A DNA stretch of 5,135 nucleotides from JBEIHX01 sp044375455 (GTDB lineage: Bacteria; Pseudomonadota; Alphaproteobacteria; Caulobacterales; Aquidulcibacteraceae), in contig JBILMQ010000258.1 of the NCBI GenBank assembly GCA_044375455.1, positions 1 to 5,135 on the forward strand. The letters are read 5' to 3'. Positions 1 to 5,135 of this stretch are shown in pieces (position 1 is the stretch's first letter; each line of letters opens with the position of its first letter). The notes below the pieces were generated by a model. That model did not search any database. It was not told the DNA's origin and worked only from the letters and a program-made list of their open reading frames with translations. Both the position numbers and the translations under genes were made by a program.

Positions 1-528
1 CGTCGTCGCGCCGCCGATCCACTGAGCAATCACGTCGCCGGCGCCGACGAGAAACGCCGCCCCCGCATCGCCAAAATCTAGTTCCTGGCTCGAAGCGGCA
101 CGGGCGCGACGCTTGTCCGCAGCGGCGACGAGGATCGCGCCCTTTGAAGCGCCTGCAGCCGCCGCAAAGGCCTGGGCAAGCGCCGAAACGCCCGCCTTCT
201 GGCTGCCGGTAATGTCGACTGCCTTGACGGACGGCTCCAGCGTCAACGCGCTCGCAACGATGCCGGCGTTGAGCCGGTCAGAAAACGGTGCGGTCGTGGT
301 GGCCAGGTAGAGCGCGCAGACATGACTGCGGTCATCCTCAGGCCCAAGGCAATCACGCGCAGCCTCAACCGCCATGGTGATCGCATCTTCATCCCAGTTG
401 GCCATTGTGCGCTCGCCCTTGGCCTTGCCCATCAGGCCCGGCTGCAGCCAGGCATGGGCTTTTGCGATCGCTTGGCGTTGCAGACGTAAGCGCGGCGCGT
501 ATGCACCGTAGCCGGTGATGCCGACCAT
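1..528 (-). CDS. HMG-CoA-synthase-like thiolase-fold protein, N-terminal 176 residues (3' end cut by window edge)
   Basis: Translation from the ATG at 528 begins MVGITGYGAYAPRLRL and stays open to base 1. The opening motif, the stretch with NWDEDAITMAVEAARDCL (about residues 44-61) and TTTAPFSDRLNAGIVA (77-92) match, from memory, bacterial hydroxymethylglutaryl-CoA-synthase family proteins (COG3425 type, often carrying or encoded beside an OB-fold/DUF35 domain). Such proteins adopt the thiolase/KAS III fold and handle acyl-CoA thioesters in the cytoplasm. Aligning VDITGSQKAGVSAL (104-117) to the FabH active-site strand or the HMG-CoA synthase NACYGG loop puts Gln110 at the catalytic Cys; no other Cys occurs there. 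The C-terminal half, with the expected His and Asn, is outside the window. A second in-frame ATG at 543 would add five residues, but 528 has a near-perfect ribosome binding site. It is probably the fourth gene of the kdsA-led operon. The family call is firm; the reaction is unknown. Confidence 0.8.
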   Translation of the reverse strand, partial: MVGITGYGAYAPRLRLQRQAIAKAHAWLQPGLMGKAKGERTMANWDEDAITMAVEAARDCLGPEDDRSHVCALYLATTTAPFSDRLNAGIVASALTLEPSVKAVDITGSQKAGVSALAQAFAAAAGASKGAILVAAADKRRARAASSQELDFGDAGAAFLVGAGDVIAQWIGGATT

Positions 529-531
529 ATT

Positions 532-541
532 GATCACCCCC
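532..541 (-). promoter_or_regulatory. Strong Shine-Dalgarno site deciding the start of the HMGCS-like gene
   Basis: The minus strand reads GGGGGTGATC three bases before the ATG at 528. It matches nine of ten bases of GGAGGTGATC, the complement of the 16S rRNA tail, with the GG-rich core 8 bases from the start. This favours 528 over the in-frame ATG at 543, whose upstream bases lack a comparable site. Confidence 0.65.
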
Positions 542-618
542 ATTTCAGTCTCGATACCGAGCGCCACCTTAGAGTCACGTTCCGGACAGTGAAGCACTGA
601 GACGCGTTCTGCGCCACC

Positions 619-792
619 TCAATGCCGGCCAGCTGGCGGCGTCTCCAGAAACGCCACAACAGCTTCCCAATGGGCCAAAGCATCAAAATCGCCAAGGGCA
701 GCGCATTCGGCGGCGCGAAGCGTGGCGATGGTGGCGGCGTCTTCGCCATACTGCGCTTCGAGCGCCATGGCTGCGGCGGCAGGATCACTCAT
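619..792 (-). CDS. Small uncharacterised protein, 57 aa, coupled to hldA
   Basis: The ORF starts with ATG at 792, directly after the hldA stop codon (TGA at 795-793), and ends with TGA at 621-619. It encodes 57 residues, from MSDPAAAAMALEAQYGED to LETPPAGRH. A ribosome binding site AGGGTG (805-800), inside the end of hldA, lies 7 bases upstream. The protein is alanine-rich, looks all-helical and has no signal peptide or membrane segment. Its middle part, GDFDALAHWEAVVAFLE (about residues 34-50), resembles the ending of many short alphaproteobacterial cytosolic proteins of unknown function (from memory; unverified). I do not recognise a named family. Its place between LPS-core genes and the HMGCS-like gene gives no firm role. 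Support is positional: abutting stop/start, a good RBS and no better ORF in this gap. A longer minus-strand frame at 534-788 overlaps it but has an arginine/proline/tryptophan-rich shadow composition. Confidence 0.6.
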   Translation of the reverse strand: MSDPAAAAMALEAQYGEDAATIATLRAAECAALGDFDALAHWEAVVAFLETPPAGRH

Positions 793-1803
793 TCACCCGC
801 ACCCTAGGGCCAAAGGAACCGCGCCGCTGCGCGCCGCGGACATAACCTCCGCCCCGGTCGGGGCGGCGACGCCGGCCTTGGAGATCGCCACCGTTGCGGC
901 GATGTCGGCGAGCACCATAGCCTCTAGGGGATCAGCCCCGGCCGCAACTGCAAGGCCAAGCGCCGCGAGAGCCGTATCGCCAGCCCCGGCGGCGTCCTTG
1001 ACGCCACGAACCACCTGCGGCGTGTGGCGCACAGCGGCGCCACGCGACAGGGTCGACATGCCATCCGGACCGCGCGTGACGACGATGCAGTCAGTGGCGC
1101 TCAATCGCGCCAGAGCGGCCGACAGCGCAGCCTCCACCTCAAGGTCGCTTTCGGTCGGAAGTCCAGCCGCGATCGCCAATTCGGCAGCATTGGGCTTGAT
1201 CACCGATGCGCCATCGTAGCGCGTGAAATCACGCCCGCGAGGGTCGACAATTAGGGGGGTGTTGGCCCGGCGCGCCGCACTGATCGCGGCCTCGCAGACC
1301 GTGCGCGGCAAAGCGCCGCGATCCTGGTCTACCAAGAGCACCACATCAGCTTCCACGATACTGTCAACGACAGCCTCGGTCAGTCGCCGCAAATCTTCCG
1401 CGCCGAGCGGTCCTTCCGGGTCGCGGTCGACGCAGAACAATTGCTGTCCGCGCGCCACAAAGCGCGTCTTTGTCGGCGTGACGCGTCCACTCGCCGCGAT
1501 CACGTCGAGATCGGCGAGCTCAGCAGCGCCAAGCGCGCTGACAATGCCCTGGCCCTCCGGGTCATCGCCGACCACCGTGACCAGCGACACCGTGGCGCCC
1601 AAGGCGGCAGCGTTGCGCGCGACATTGCCAACCGCCCCCGGCGCGGTGGTCACAGCCCCCTGCGACAGAGTGATCACAGGCGCCTCCCGCGACACACGCT
1701 GCGCGTCACCAGTCACAAAGCGATCGAGGACAACATCGCCGATACAGACAGCTTTCAGCTGCGAGATCCGCTGAAAAAGCGCGTCCAGCCCCGTATCGCT
1801 CAT
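793..1803 (-). CDS. hldA: D-glycero-beta-D-manno-heptose-7-phosphate kinase (HldA/RfaE domain I type, PfkB fold)
   Basis: This predicted 336-residue cytosolic sugar kinase would phosphorylate heptose 7-phosphate at C1, making the 1,7-bisphosphate on the route to ADP-heptose for the LPS inner core. In numbering from the ATG at 1803, visible motifs are GDVVLDRF near the N-terminus, the PfkB glycine region PGAVGNVARNAAALGA (55-70), RGQQLFCVDRD (118-128, like RNQQLLRVD of HldE), VDPRGRDF (186-193), KPNAAE (203-208) and the ATP/anion-hole signature AAGAGDT (271-277) with probable catalytic Asp276. The usual SDYxKG motif reads VDQDRG (158-163). The protein stops after the kinase domain, so the adenylyltransferase half of bifunctional HldE is absent and must be encoded elsewhere. 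A GTG at 1824 overlapping the kdsA stop would add seven residues; ATG 1803 is preferred because AGGAA lies 7 bases before it. A different PfkB sugar kinase is the alternative; the kdsA neighbour supports the heptose assignment. Confidence 0.8.
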   Translation of the reverse strand: MSDTGLDALFQRISQLKAVCIGDVVLDRFVTGDAQRVSREAPVITLSQGAVTTAPGAVGNVARNAAALGATVSLVTVVGDDPEGQGIVSALGAAELADLDVIAASGRVTPTKTRFVARGQQLFCVDRDPEGPLGAEDLRRLTEAVVDSIVEADVVLLVDQDRGALPRTVCEAAISAARRANTPLIVDPRGRDFTRYDGASVIKPNAAELAIAAGLPTESDLEVEAALSAALARLSATDCIVVTRGPDGMSTLSRGAAVRHTPQVVRGVKDAAGAGDTALAALGLAVAAGADPLEAMVLADIAATVAISKAGVAAPTGAEVMSAARSGAVPLALGCG

Positions 1804-1810
1804 CACGGTG

Positions 1811-1815
1811 TTCCT
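1811..1815 (-). promoter_or_regulatory. Shine-Dalgarno site for hldA
   Basis: AGGAA on the minus strand ends 7 bases before the ATG at 1803. The rival GTG at 1824 sits upstream of this site, so the site cannot serve it. The stretch 1804-1823 is therefore a short spacer after the kdsA stop. Confidence 0.5.
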
Positions 1816-1823
1816 GCGTGCCA

Positions 1824-2687
1824 CTAGGCTGCCGACTGGGCGGCCAGCTGGGCGCCTTTGGCGAGGCGATCAAATTCAAGCAGGCGCGTCATCAGCGCCT
1901 CTGCCTGGTCCAGAGGGATCATGTTCGGTCCGTCGGACGGCGCAGTGTCGGGGTCCTCATGCACCTCCATGAAAACCGCAGCCACACCGACAGCGACGGC
2001 GGCGCGGGCCAGGACTGACACAAACTGGCGCTCCCCGCCGGAACTTTCTCCCTTCCCGCCGGGTTGCTGGACGGAATGGGTGGCGTCGAACACGACCGGA
2101 CAGCCAGTCTGCGCCAGTATCGGCAGGGCGCGCATGTCAGACACCAGCGTGTTATAGCCGAAGCTGGCGCCGCGTTCGGTCAGCAGCACATCACGACAGC
2201 CGCCTGAAACAAGCTTCTGAGCCACATTGCGCATGTCCCATGGCGCCAAAAACTGACCTTTCTTGACGTTGACGACGCGACCTGTGGCGGCCGCGGCCAG
2301 AAGCAGGTCGGTCTGACGGCACAAAAAGGCCGGGATCTGGAGAACATCTGCCACTGCAGCCACCTCGCTGCACTGCTCGGGCAGATGCACGTCGGTCAGA
2401 AGCGGCAAGCCGATCTTGCAGCGTATCTCGTCGAAAATAGCCATCGACCCGGCAAGGCCAAGCCCCCGCTTGGCGGTTGCGCTGGTGCGGTTCGCCTTGT
2501 CGAAGCTGGTCTTGTAAATCAGGCCGACGCCCAGCCTGTCGGCGATTTCTTTCAAGGCGCCAGCCATCTGATGAGCGTGATCGCGACTTTCGAGCTGGCA
2601 GGGCCCGGCGATGAATGTCAACGCGGCATGGTTCGAGATCGTCACCGGCCTCGCGCCGGGGGCTTGCACGGTGACAACAGAATGCAC
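1824..2687 (-). CDS. kdsA: 3-deoxy-8-phosphooctulonate synthase (KDO-8-phosphate synthase), metal-dependent type
   Basis: KdsA condenses phosphoenolpyruvate with arabinose 5-phosphate to give KDO 8-phosphate, the committed step to the KDO sugar linking lipid A to the LPS core. The 287-residue protein, close to the family norm of about 280, shows the full set of motifs: AGPCQLESRDHA (27-38), KTSFDKANRTS (59-69), LTDVH (97-101), IPAFLCRQTDLL (118-129), NVKKGQFLAPWDM (140-152), LTERGASFGYN (169-179), FDATHSVQQPGG (200-211) and MEVHEDPDTAPSDGPN (240-255). Cys30 in AGPC, with His204, Glu241 and Asp252, matches the ligand set of metal-dependent enzymes such as the Aquifex one; the metal-free E. coli enzyme has Asn at the Cys position. 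The start is uncertain. GTG at 2687 gives a family-like N-terminus but has no clear ribosome binding site; TTG at 2708 would add seven residues. The frame stays open much further upstream, but that stretch lies antisense to the photolyase gene. It is first gene of the leftward operon. Confidence 0.95.
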   Translation of the reverse strand: MHSVVTVQAPGARPVTISNHAALTFIAGPCQLESRDHAHQMAGALKEIADRLGVGLIYKTSFDKANRTSATAKRGLGLAGSMAIFDEIRCKIGLPLLTDVHLPEQCSEVAAVADVLQIPAFLCRQTDLLLAAAATGRVVNVKKGQFLAPWDMRNVAQKLVSGGCRDVLLTERGASFGYNTLVSDMRALPILAQTGCPVVFDATHSVQQPGGKGESSGGERQFVSVLARAAVAVGVAAVFMEVHEDPDTAPSDGPNMIPLDQAEALMTRLLEFDRLAKGAQLAAQSAA

Positions 2688-2793
2688 CTCGAGTGGGGAA
2701 GAAGACAAAGGACCGATCCGTCTTTGGCGAGAGCTTGGCTTGGTATAGGCTTGCTCGCTGCAAAACGATAGATCACCCGAACACAAGACCGCG

Positions 2794-2805
2794 GCGCCAA
2801 GGCGC
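2794..2805. repeat. Short inverted repeat abutting the predicted ECF promoter
   Basis: GCGCC-AA-GGCGC forms two perfect 5-base arms around two bases and ends directly against the GGATCC element at 2806. It could be an operator half-site pair or simply GC-rich chance. There is no following T-run, so it is not a terminator. Confidence 0.3.
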
Positions 2806-2834
2806 GGATCCAACAACCGCAGCCCAGCGTAAAA
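2806..2834 (+). promoter_or_regulatory. Candidate ECF sigma (RpoE/ChrR, ECF11-like) promoter for the photolyase operon
   Basis: GGATCC (2806-2811) is followed after 16 bases by CGTAAAA (2828-2834). From memory, the ECF11 (RpoE of Rhodobacter sphaeroides, released by ChrR under singlet oxygen) promoter has TGATCC at -35 and CGTAA at -10 with this spacing. Only the first -35 base differs. Transcription would start near 2840, leaving a leader of roughly 35 bases before the GTG at 2877. Photolyase is a known target of this sigma factor in Rhodobacter, so gene and site agree. The match is by eye and unscored. Confidence 0.5.
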
Positions 2835-2863
2835 CCTTGGCGGTACATACGACGGGGCGTGGC

Positions 2864-2869
2864 GAGGAG
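2864..2869 (+). promoter_or_regulatory. Shine-Dalgarno site deciding the photolyase start
   Basis: GAGGAG ends 7 bases before the GTG at 2877. In-frame GTG at 2859 lies upstream of it and TTG at 2874 is only 4 bases away, so 2877 is the best-supported start. Confidence 0.6.
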
Positions 2870-2876
2870 CTGTTTG

Positions 2877-4388
2877 GTGTCCGGCAATTCTGCTCGCAGG
2901 TCCGCGCCTTCCCCACCGTCTTCGGGGCCGATCATTGTCTGGTTCCGTCATGACCTGCGGCTGTCTGACAACCCTGCCCTTGGGGCAGCGGCTGCACAGA
3001 ACGCGCCGCTGGTAGGGCTCTATGTGCTCGATGAGCAAAGTCCCGATCTGCGAAGGCTCGGCGGCGCAGCGCGCTGGTGGCTGCATCACAGCCTGACGGC
3101 GCTCAGCGCGGATCTGGCGCGCTATGGCGTTCCGCTGATCCTGCGCCGGGGACAGGCGGTCGACGTGGTCGCGTCGACAGCTGAAACCGTCGGCGCGCGG
3201 GCAGTGGTTTGGAACCGGCTCTACGGCAGGGCGGAAACCCGTCGCGATGAGACCTTGGCGCGAACGCTGGCGGCGGCGGGCCGCAGCGGCGAAAGCTACA
3301 ACGCGGGTCTGCTGATCGAACCGTGGGAGATCACGACGGCCGCAGGCGGGTCGTTCAAAGTCTTCAGCCGCTTCTGGCGCGCAGCAGTGCAAAGAGGATT
3401 TGCGCCGCCGCTTAAATCAAGTCTGCGCCGCCAGCCTGCAATGTCAGTCGAGACTGACAGTCTTGGCGACTGGGGGCTAAGGCCCTCGGCGCCTGATTGG
3501 GCGGGCGGCCTGCGGGAGACCTGGCGGCCTGGCGAGGAGGGTGCGCGCGCACGGCTGCAGCAATTCCTGGACCACCGGCTTGCGGGGTATGCGCAGGGTC
3601 GCAACACGCCGGGCGCACCGTCGACATCAGCGCTTTCCCCTCACCTGGCGTTTGGGGAAATCAGCGCGCGCCAAGTCTACTTCGCGGCCGCGGCTGCGGG
3701 CCAGGCCAACCTGCGCCTGGAGCATGACGTGGAAAAGTTCCAGGCAGAGCTTGGATGGCGGGAGTTCTCATACCACTTGCTCGCCCATGCACCCGATCTT
3801 GCGACGCAGAACTGGCGGGCTGATTTCGACCGGATATCTTGGCGTGATGATCCGGCGTCATTGTCGGCGTGGACACGGGGGCTGACAGGCTATCCCATCG
3901 TCGACGCTGGCATGCGGGAGCTGTGGCGGACCGGCTGGATGCACAACCGCGTCCGCATGATCACGGCATCGTTTCTGATCAAGCACCTCCTGATCGACTG
4001 GCGCCACGGCGAGCGCTGGTTCTGGGACACGCTTGTGGACGCAGATCCGGCCAGCAACGCGGCGAGCTGGCAGTGGGTCGCAGGATCTGGCGCCGACGCG
4101 GCGCCGTACTTTCGGATTTTCAACCCGATCCTGCAGGGGGAAAAATTCGACCCTGAGGGCGTTTATGTTCGTCGTTACATCCCGGAACTTGCGCAACTGC
4201 CAAACGCCTGGATCCATCGACCCTGGGAGGCGCCTGCGCTTGTCGCTTCCGCGGCGGGGATCCGGCTGGGCAAGGATTATCCGTTGCCCATCGTCGATCA
4301 TGCGGGGGCGCGCGCGCGCGCGCTCGCCGCGTTCAAGGTCTTGAAAGCTGACGCCGCCGTGTCGGGCGCGAGGGAGACTGCAGAATGA
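2877..4388 (+). CDS. phrB: Deoxyribodipyrimidine photolyase (class I CPD photolyase, cryptochrome/photolyase family)
   Basis: This predicted 503-residue flavoenzyme uses blue or near-UV light to split cyclobutane pyrimidine dimers in DNA. The N-terminal antenna domain opens with IVWFRHDLRLSDNPAL (about 20-35) after an extra Ser/Pro/Arg-rich lead of some 15 residues. The C-terminal FAD domain shows STSALSPHLAFGEISARQ (249-266), AELGWREFSYHLL (290-302), GYPIVDAGMREL (338-349), MHNRVRMITASFL (355-367) and SGADAAPYFRIFNP (404-417). By alignment to E. coli PhrB, Glu291 and Trp294 fit the dimer-binding Glu274/Trp277. Trp354, Trp375 and Trp398 fit the electron-transfer triad, and Asn394 fits Asn378 near flavin N5. 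All expected residues for repair are therefore present, favouring a photolyase over a purely signalling cryptochrome. The E. coli enzyme has 472 residues, so this one is slightly long at the N-terminus. It overlaps the next gene by four bases and lies behind a candidate ECF promoter. Confidence 0.93.
   Translation: MSGNSARRSAPSPPSSGPIIVWFRHDLRLSDNPALGAAAAQNAPLVGLYVLDEQSPDLRRLGGAARWWLHHSLTALSADLARYGVPLILRRGQAVDVVASTAETVGARAVVWNRLYGRAETRRDETLARTLAAAGRSGESYNAGLLIEPWEITTAAGGSFKVFSRFWRAAVQRGFAPPLKSSLRRQPAMSVETDSLGDWGLRPSAPDWAGGLRETWRPGEEGARARLQQFLDHRLAGYAQGRNTPGAPSTSALSPHLAFGEISARQVYFAAAAAGQANLRLEHDVEKFQAELGWREFSYHLLAHAPDLATQNWRADFDRISWRDDPASLSAWTRGLTGYPIVDAGMRELWRTGWMHNRVRMITASFLIKHLLIDWRHGERWFWDTLVDADPASNAASWQWVAGSGADAAPYFRIFNPILQGEKFDPEGVYVRRYIPELAQLPNAWIHRPWEAPALVASAAGIRLGKDYPLPIVDHAGARARALAAFKVLKADAAVSGARETAE
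4308..4323 (+). repeat. (GC)8 dinucleotide tract inside the photolyase gene
   Basis: Sixteen alternating G and C bases near the 3' end of the photolyase gene encode part of an Ala/Arg run just before the variable C-terminal tail. Such tracts can slip in replication or adopt Z-DNA. Here it sits downstream of all catalytic residues, so a slip would alter only about the last 25 residues and the coupling to the next gene. Confidence 0.7.
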
Positions 4389-5135
4389 AAGTAGCCATTG
4401 TCGGCGGCGGAATTTCCGGGCTCGGCGCGGCCTTTGCGCTGAAGGACATACATGACATACGGCTCTTCGAGCAGGAGCCCCGCCTCGGCGGTCACGCAAA
4501 TACCGCAGTCATCGACTATCAAGGCTGTAACATTGCAGTCGACACCGGCTTTATTGTCTACAACGACCTCAACTATCCCAACCTGACCGGTCTGTTCAGC
4601 CATCTGGACGTGGCGACCCAGCCCTCGGACATGAGCTTTGCATTCTCCGCTGGCGACGACCTTGAGTGGTCCTCCAATGGATTGGCCGGCCTGTTCGCCT
4701 GGAAGCGCAACCTGGCTCGACCGGATTTCCTCCGCATGCTCGCGGATGTCCTGAAGTTCAATGCGCGCGCCCGCGCCGACCTCAAGAATGAACGCGCCCT
4801 GTCCAACACCACACTGCGTGACTACGTGGCCGACTGCGGTCTGGGAGACGCCTTCCTGCGGCGCTATCTGCTGCCGATGGGAGCCGCGATCTGGTCGACG
4901 CCGGAACAGGAGATGCTGCAGTACCCAGCGGCGTCGTTTCTCCGGTTCTTTGACAATCATCGCCTCATGCATGTCGGGCGCCCGAAGTGGCGCACCGTGG
5001 TGGGGGGGAGCAGCGCCTATGTGAACAAACTCAAGGCCCTGTTCAGCTCCTCCACCCTTCTCTCAGCCCGGATCGTCAAAGTCGAGCGGCGCGCAGACGG
5101 CGTTTGGATCAGTCCGCAGAACGGCGCACCGGAAA
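4385..5135 (+). CDS. FAD-dependent amine-oxidase-like protein (COG2907 type), N-terminal 250 residues (3' end cut by window edge)
   Basis: The ATG at 4385 shares four bases (ATGA) with the photolyase stop, so translation is probably coupled. The N-terminus is a Rossmann dinucleotide fold: VAIVGGGISGLGAA (3-16), acidic Glu29 ending the second strand for the FAD ribose, and RLGGHANT (33-40) as the second FAD contact. Further family signatures are DTGFIVYNDLNYPN (53-66), YLLPMGAAIWST (161-172) and GRPKWRTVVGGSSAYV (198-213). The pattern fits the predicted NAD/FAD-binding proteins of COG2907 (about 420-450 residues), so roughly the last 40 percent is missing. From memory, such genes usually precede DUF1365 and a cyclopropane-fatty-acid-synthase-like methyltransferase, and homologs in Rhodobacter are tied to making furan-containing fatty acids, membrane lipids that react with singlet oxygen. 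A fatty-acyl-oxidising role is therefore an inference from family and neighbour. No signal peptide is seen. Confidence 0.88.
   Translation, partial: MKVAIVGGGISGLGAAFALKDIHDIRLFEQEPRLGGHANTAVIDYQGCNIAVDTGFIVYNDLNYPNLTGLFSHLDVATQPSDMSFAFSAGDDLEWSSNGLAGLFAWKRNLARPDFLRMLADVLKFNARARADLKNERALSNTTLRDYVADCGLGDAFLRRYLLPMGAAIWSTPEQEMLQYPAASFLRFFDNHRLMHVGRPKWRTVVGGSSAYVNKLKALFSSSTLLSARIVKVERRADGVWISPQNGAPE

Larger units (their letters stand above)
2688..2876. other. Divergent intergenic region between kdsA and the photolyase gene
   Basis: These 189 bases must carry the promoters of both divergent transcripts. The rightward side holds an ECF-type promoter candidate (2806-2834) and a strong ribosome binding site (2864-2869). 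For kdsA, the only -10-like hexamer I see is TATACC on the minus strand at 2747-2742. No good -35 box lies 16-18 bases upstream of it, so that promoter is a weak guess. No coding or RNA gene is supported here. Confidence 0.6.

Noticed and set aside
587..599. CAGTG-AAG-CACTG hairpin between the small ORF and the HMGCS-like gene
   Set aside because: The stem is only five pairs and no T-run follows on the minus strand, so it does not qualify as a terminator.
534..788. 84-codon minus-strand ORF overlapping the small gene after hldA
   Set aside because: Composition is rich in Arg, Pro and Trp and it has no operon-type junction; the overlapping 57-codon frame has an abutting start and an RBS.
722..1774. 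Plus-strand ORFs (722-1219, 1223-1774) opposite hldA
   Set aside because: Ala/Ser/Thr/Arg low-complexity translations antisense to a well-motifed kinase; no own RBS or neighbours.
2742..2747. TATACC as a kdsA promoter -10 box
   Set aside because: No acceptable -35 hexamer at normal spacing; not strong enough to list as a promoter.
2191..2763. 190-codon minus-strand ORF in another frame of kdsA
   Set aside because: It overlaps the conserved KdsA motifs in a different frame and has the Arg/Ser/Asp-rich composition of a shifted reading.
2688..3392. Open frame extending kdsA more than 230 codons upstream
   Set aside because: The extra part lies antisense to the photolyase gene, is rich in Arg, Pro and Cys, and precedes the family-typical N-terminus. 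It reflects a lack of stops in GC-rich DNA.
3858..4499. 213-codon minus-strand ORF opposite the photolyase and FAD genes
   Set aside because: Arg/Pro-rich translation with no recognisable motif, opposite strongly conserved photolyase sequence; shadow frame.
4298..4972. 224-codon minus-strand ORF opposite the COG2907 gene
   Set aside because: The plus strand encodes clear FAD-binding motifs throughout; the antisense product has no family signature.

Overview
The window is GC-rich, densely coding bacterial DNA. The gene families point to a Gram-negative alphaproteobacterium: KDO and heptose genes of the lipopolysaccharide core, a class I photolyase paired with a COG2907-type flavoprotein, and a bacterial HMG-CoA-synthase-like protein. 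A position near Caulobacterales or the hyphomonad/maricaulid group is a guess from gene content only. I see no mobile element, CRISPR array, tRNA or rRNA.

Layout. Two gene sets diverge from a 189-bp intergenic region at 2688-2876. Leftward (minus strand) run kdsA (1824-2687, KDO-8-phosphate synthase of the metal-dependent type), hldA (793-1803, heptose-7-phosphate kinase without the adenylyltransferase half), an unrecognised 57-residue small protein (619-792) and the N-terminal part of an HMG-CoA-synthase-like protein (528 down to the left edge). Stop and start codons of the first three genes abut or lie within about 20 bases, so they probably form one transcript. Rightward (plus strand) run a CPD photolyase (2877-4388) and, overlapping it by four bases (ATGA), an FAD-dependent amine-oxidase-like protein (4385 to the right edge, incomplete).

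How the genes fit together. kdsA and hldA supply KDO and activated-heptose precursors for the LPS inner core. The fourth leftward gene belongs to the thiolase fold, but its N-terminal part carries Gln110 where the nucleophilic Cys would be expected, so ordinary condensing activity is doubtful. The rightward pair resembles the light and singlet-oxygen defence module of alphaproteobacteria, in which phr and the FAD protein are usually followed by DUF1365 and a cyclopropane-fatty-acid-synthase-like methyltransferase (from memory; beyond the edge here). A plausible ECF (RpoE/ChrR-type) promoter, GGATCC then 16 bases then CGTAAAA, lies at 2806-2834, just upstream of the photolyase.

No wholly new system is visible. 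The points most worth a second look are the Gln-for-Cys site, the predicted ECF promoter, the coupled small ORF and the single-domain heptose kinase.
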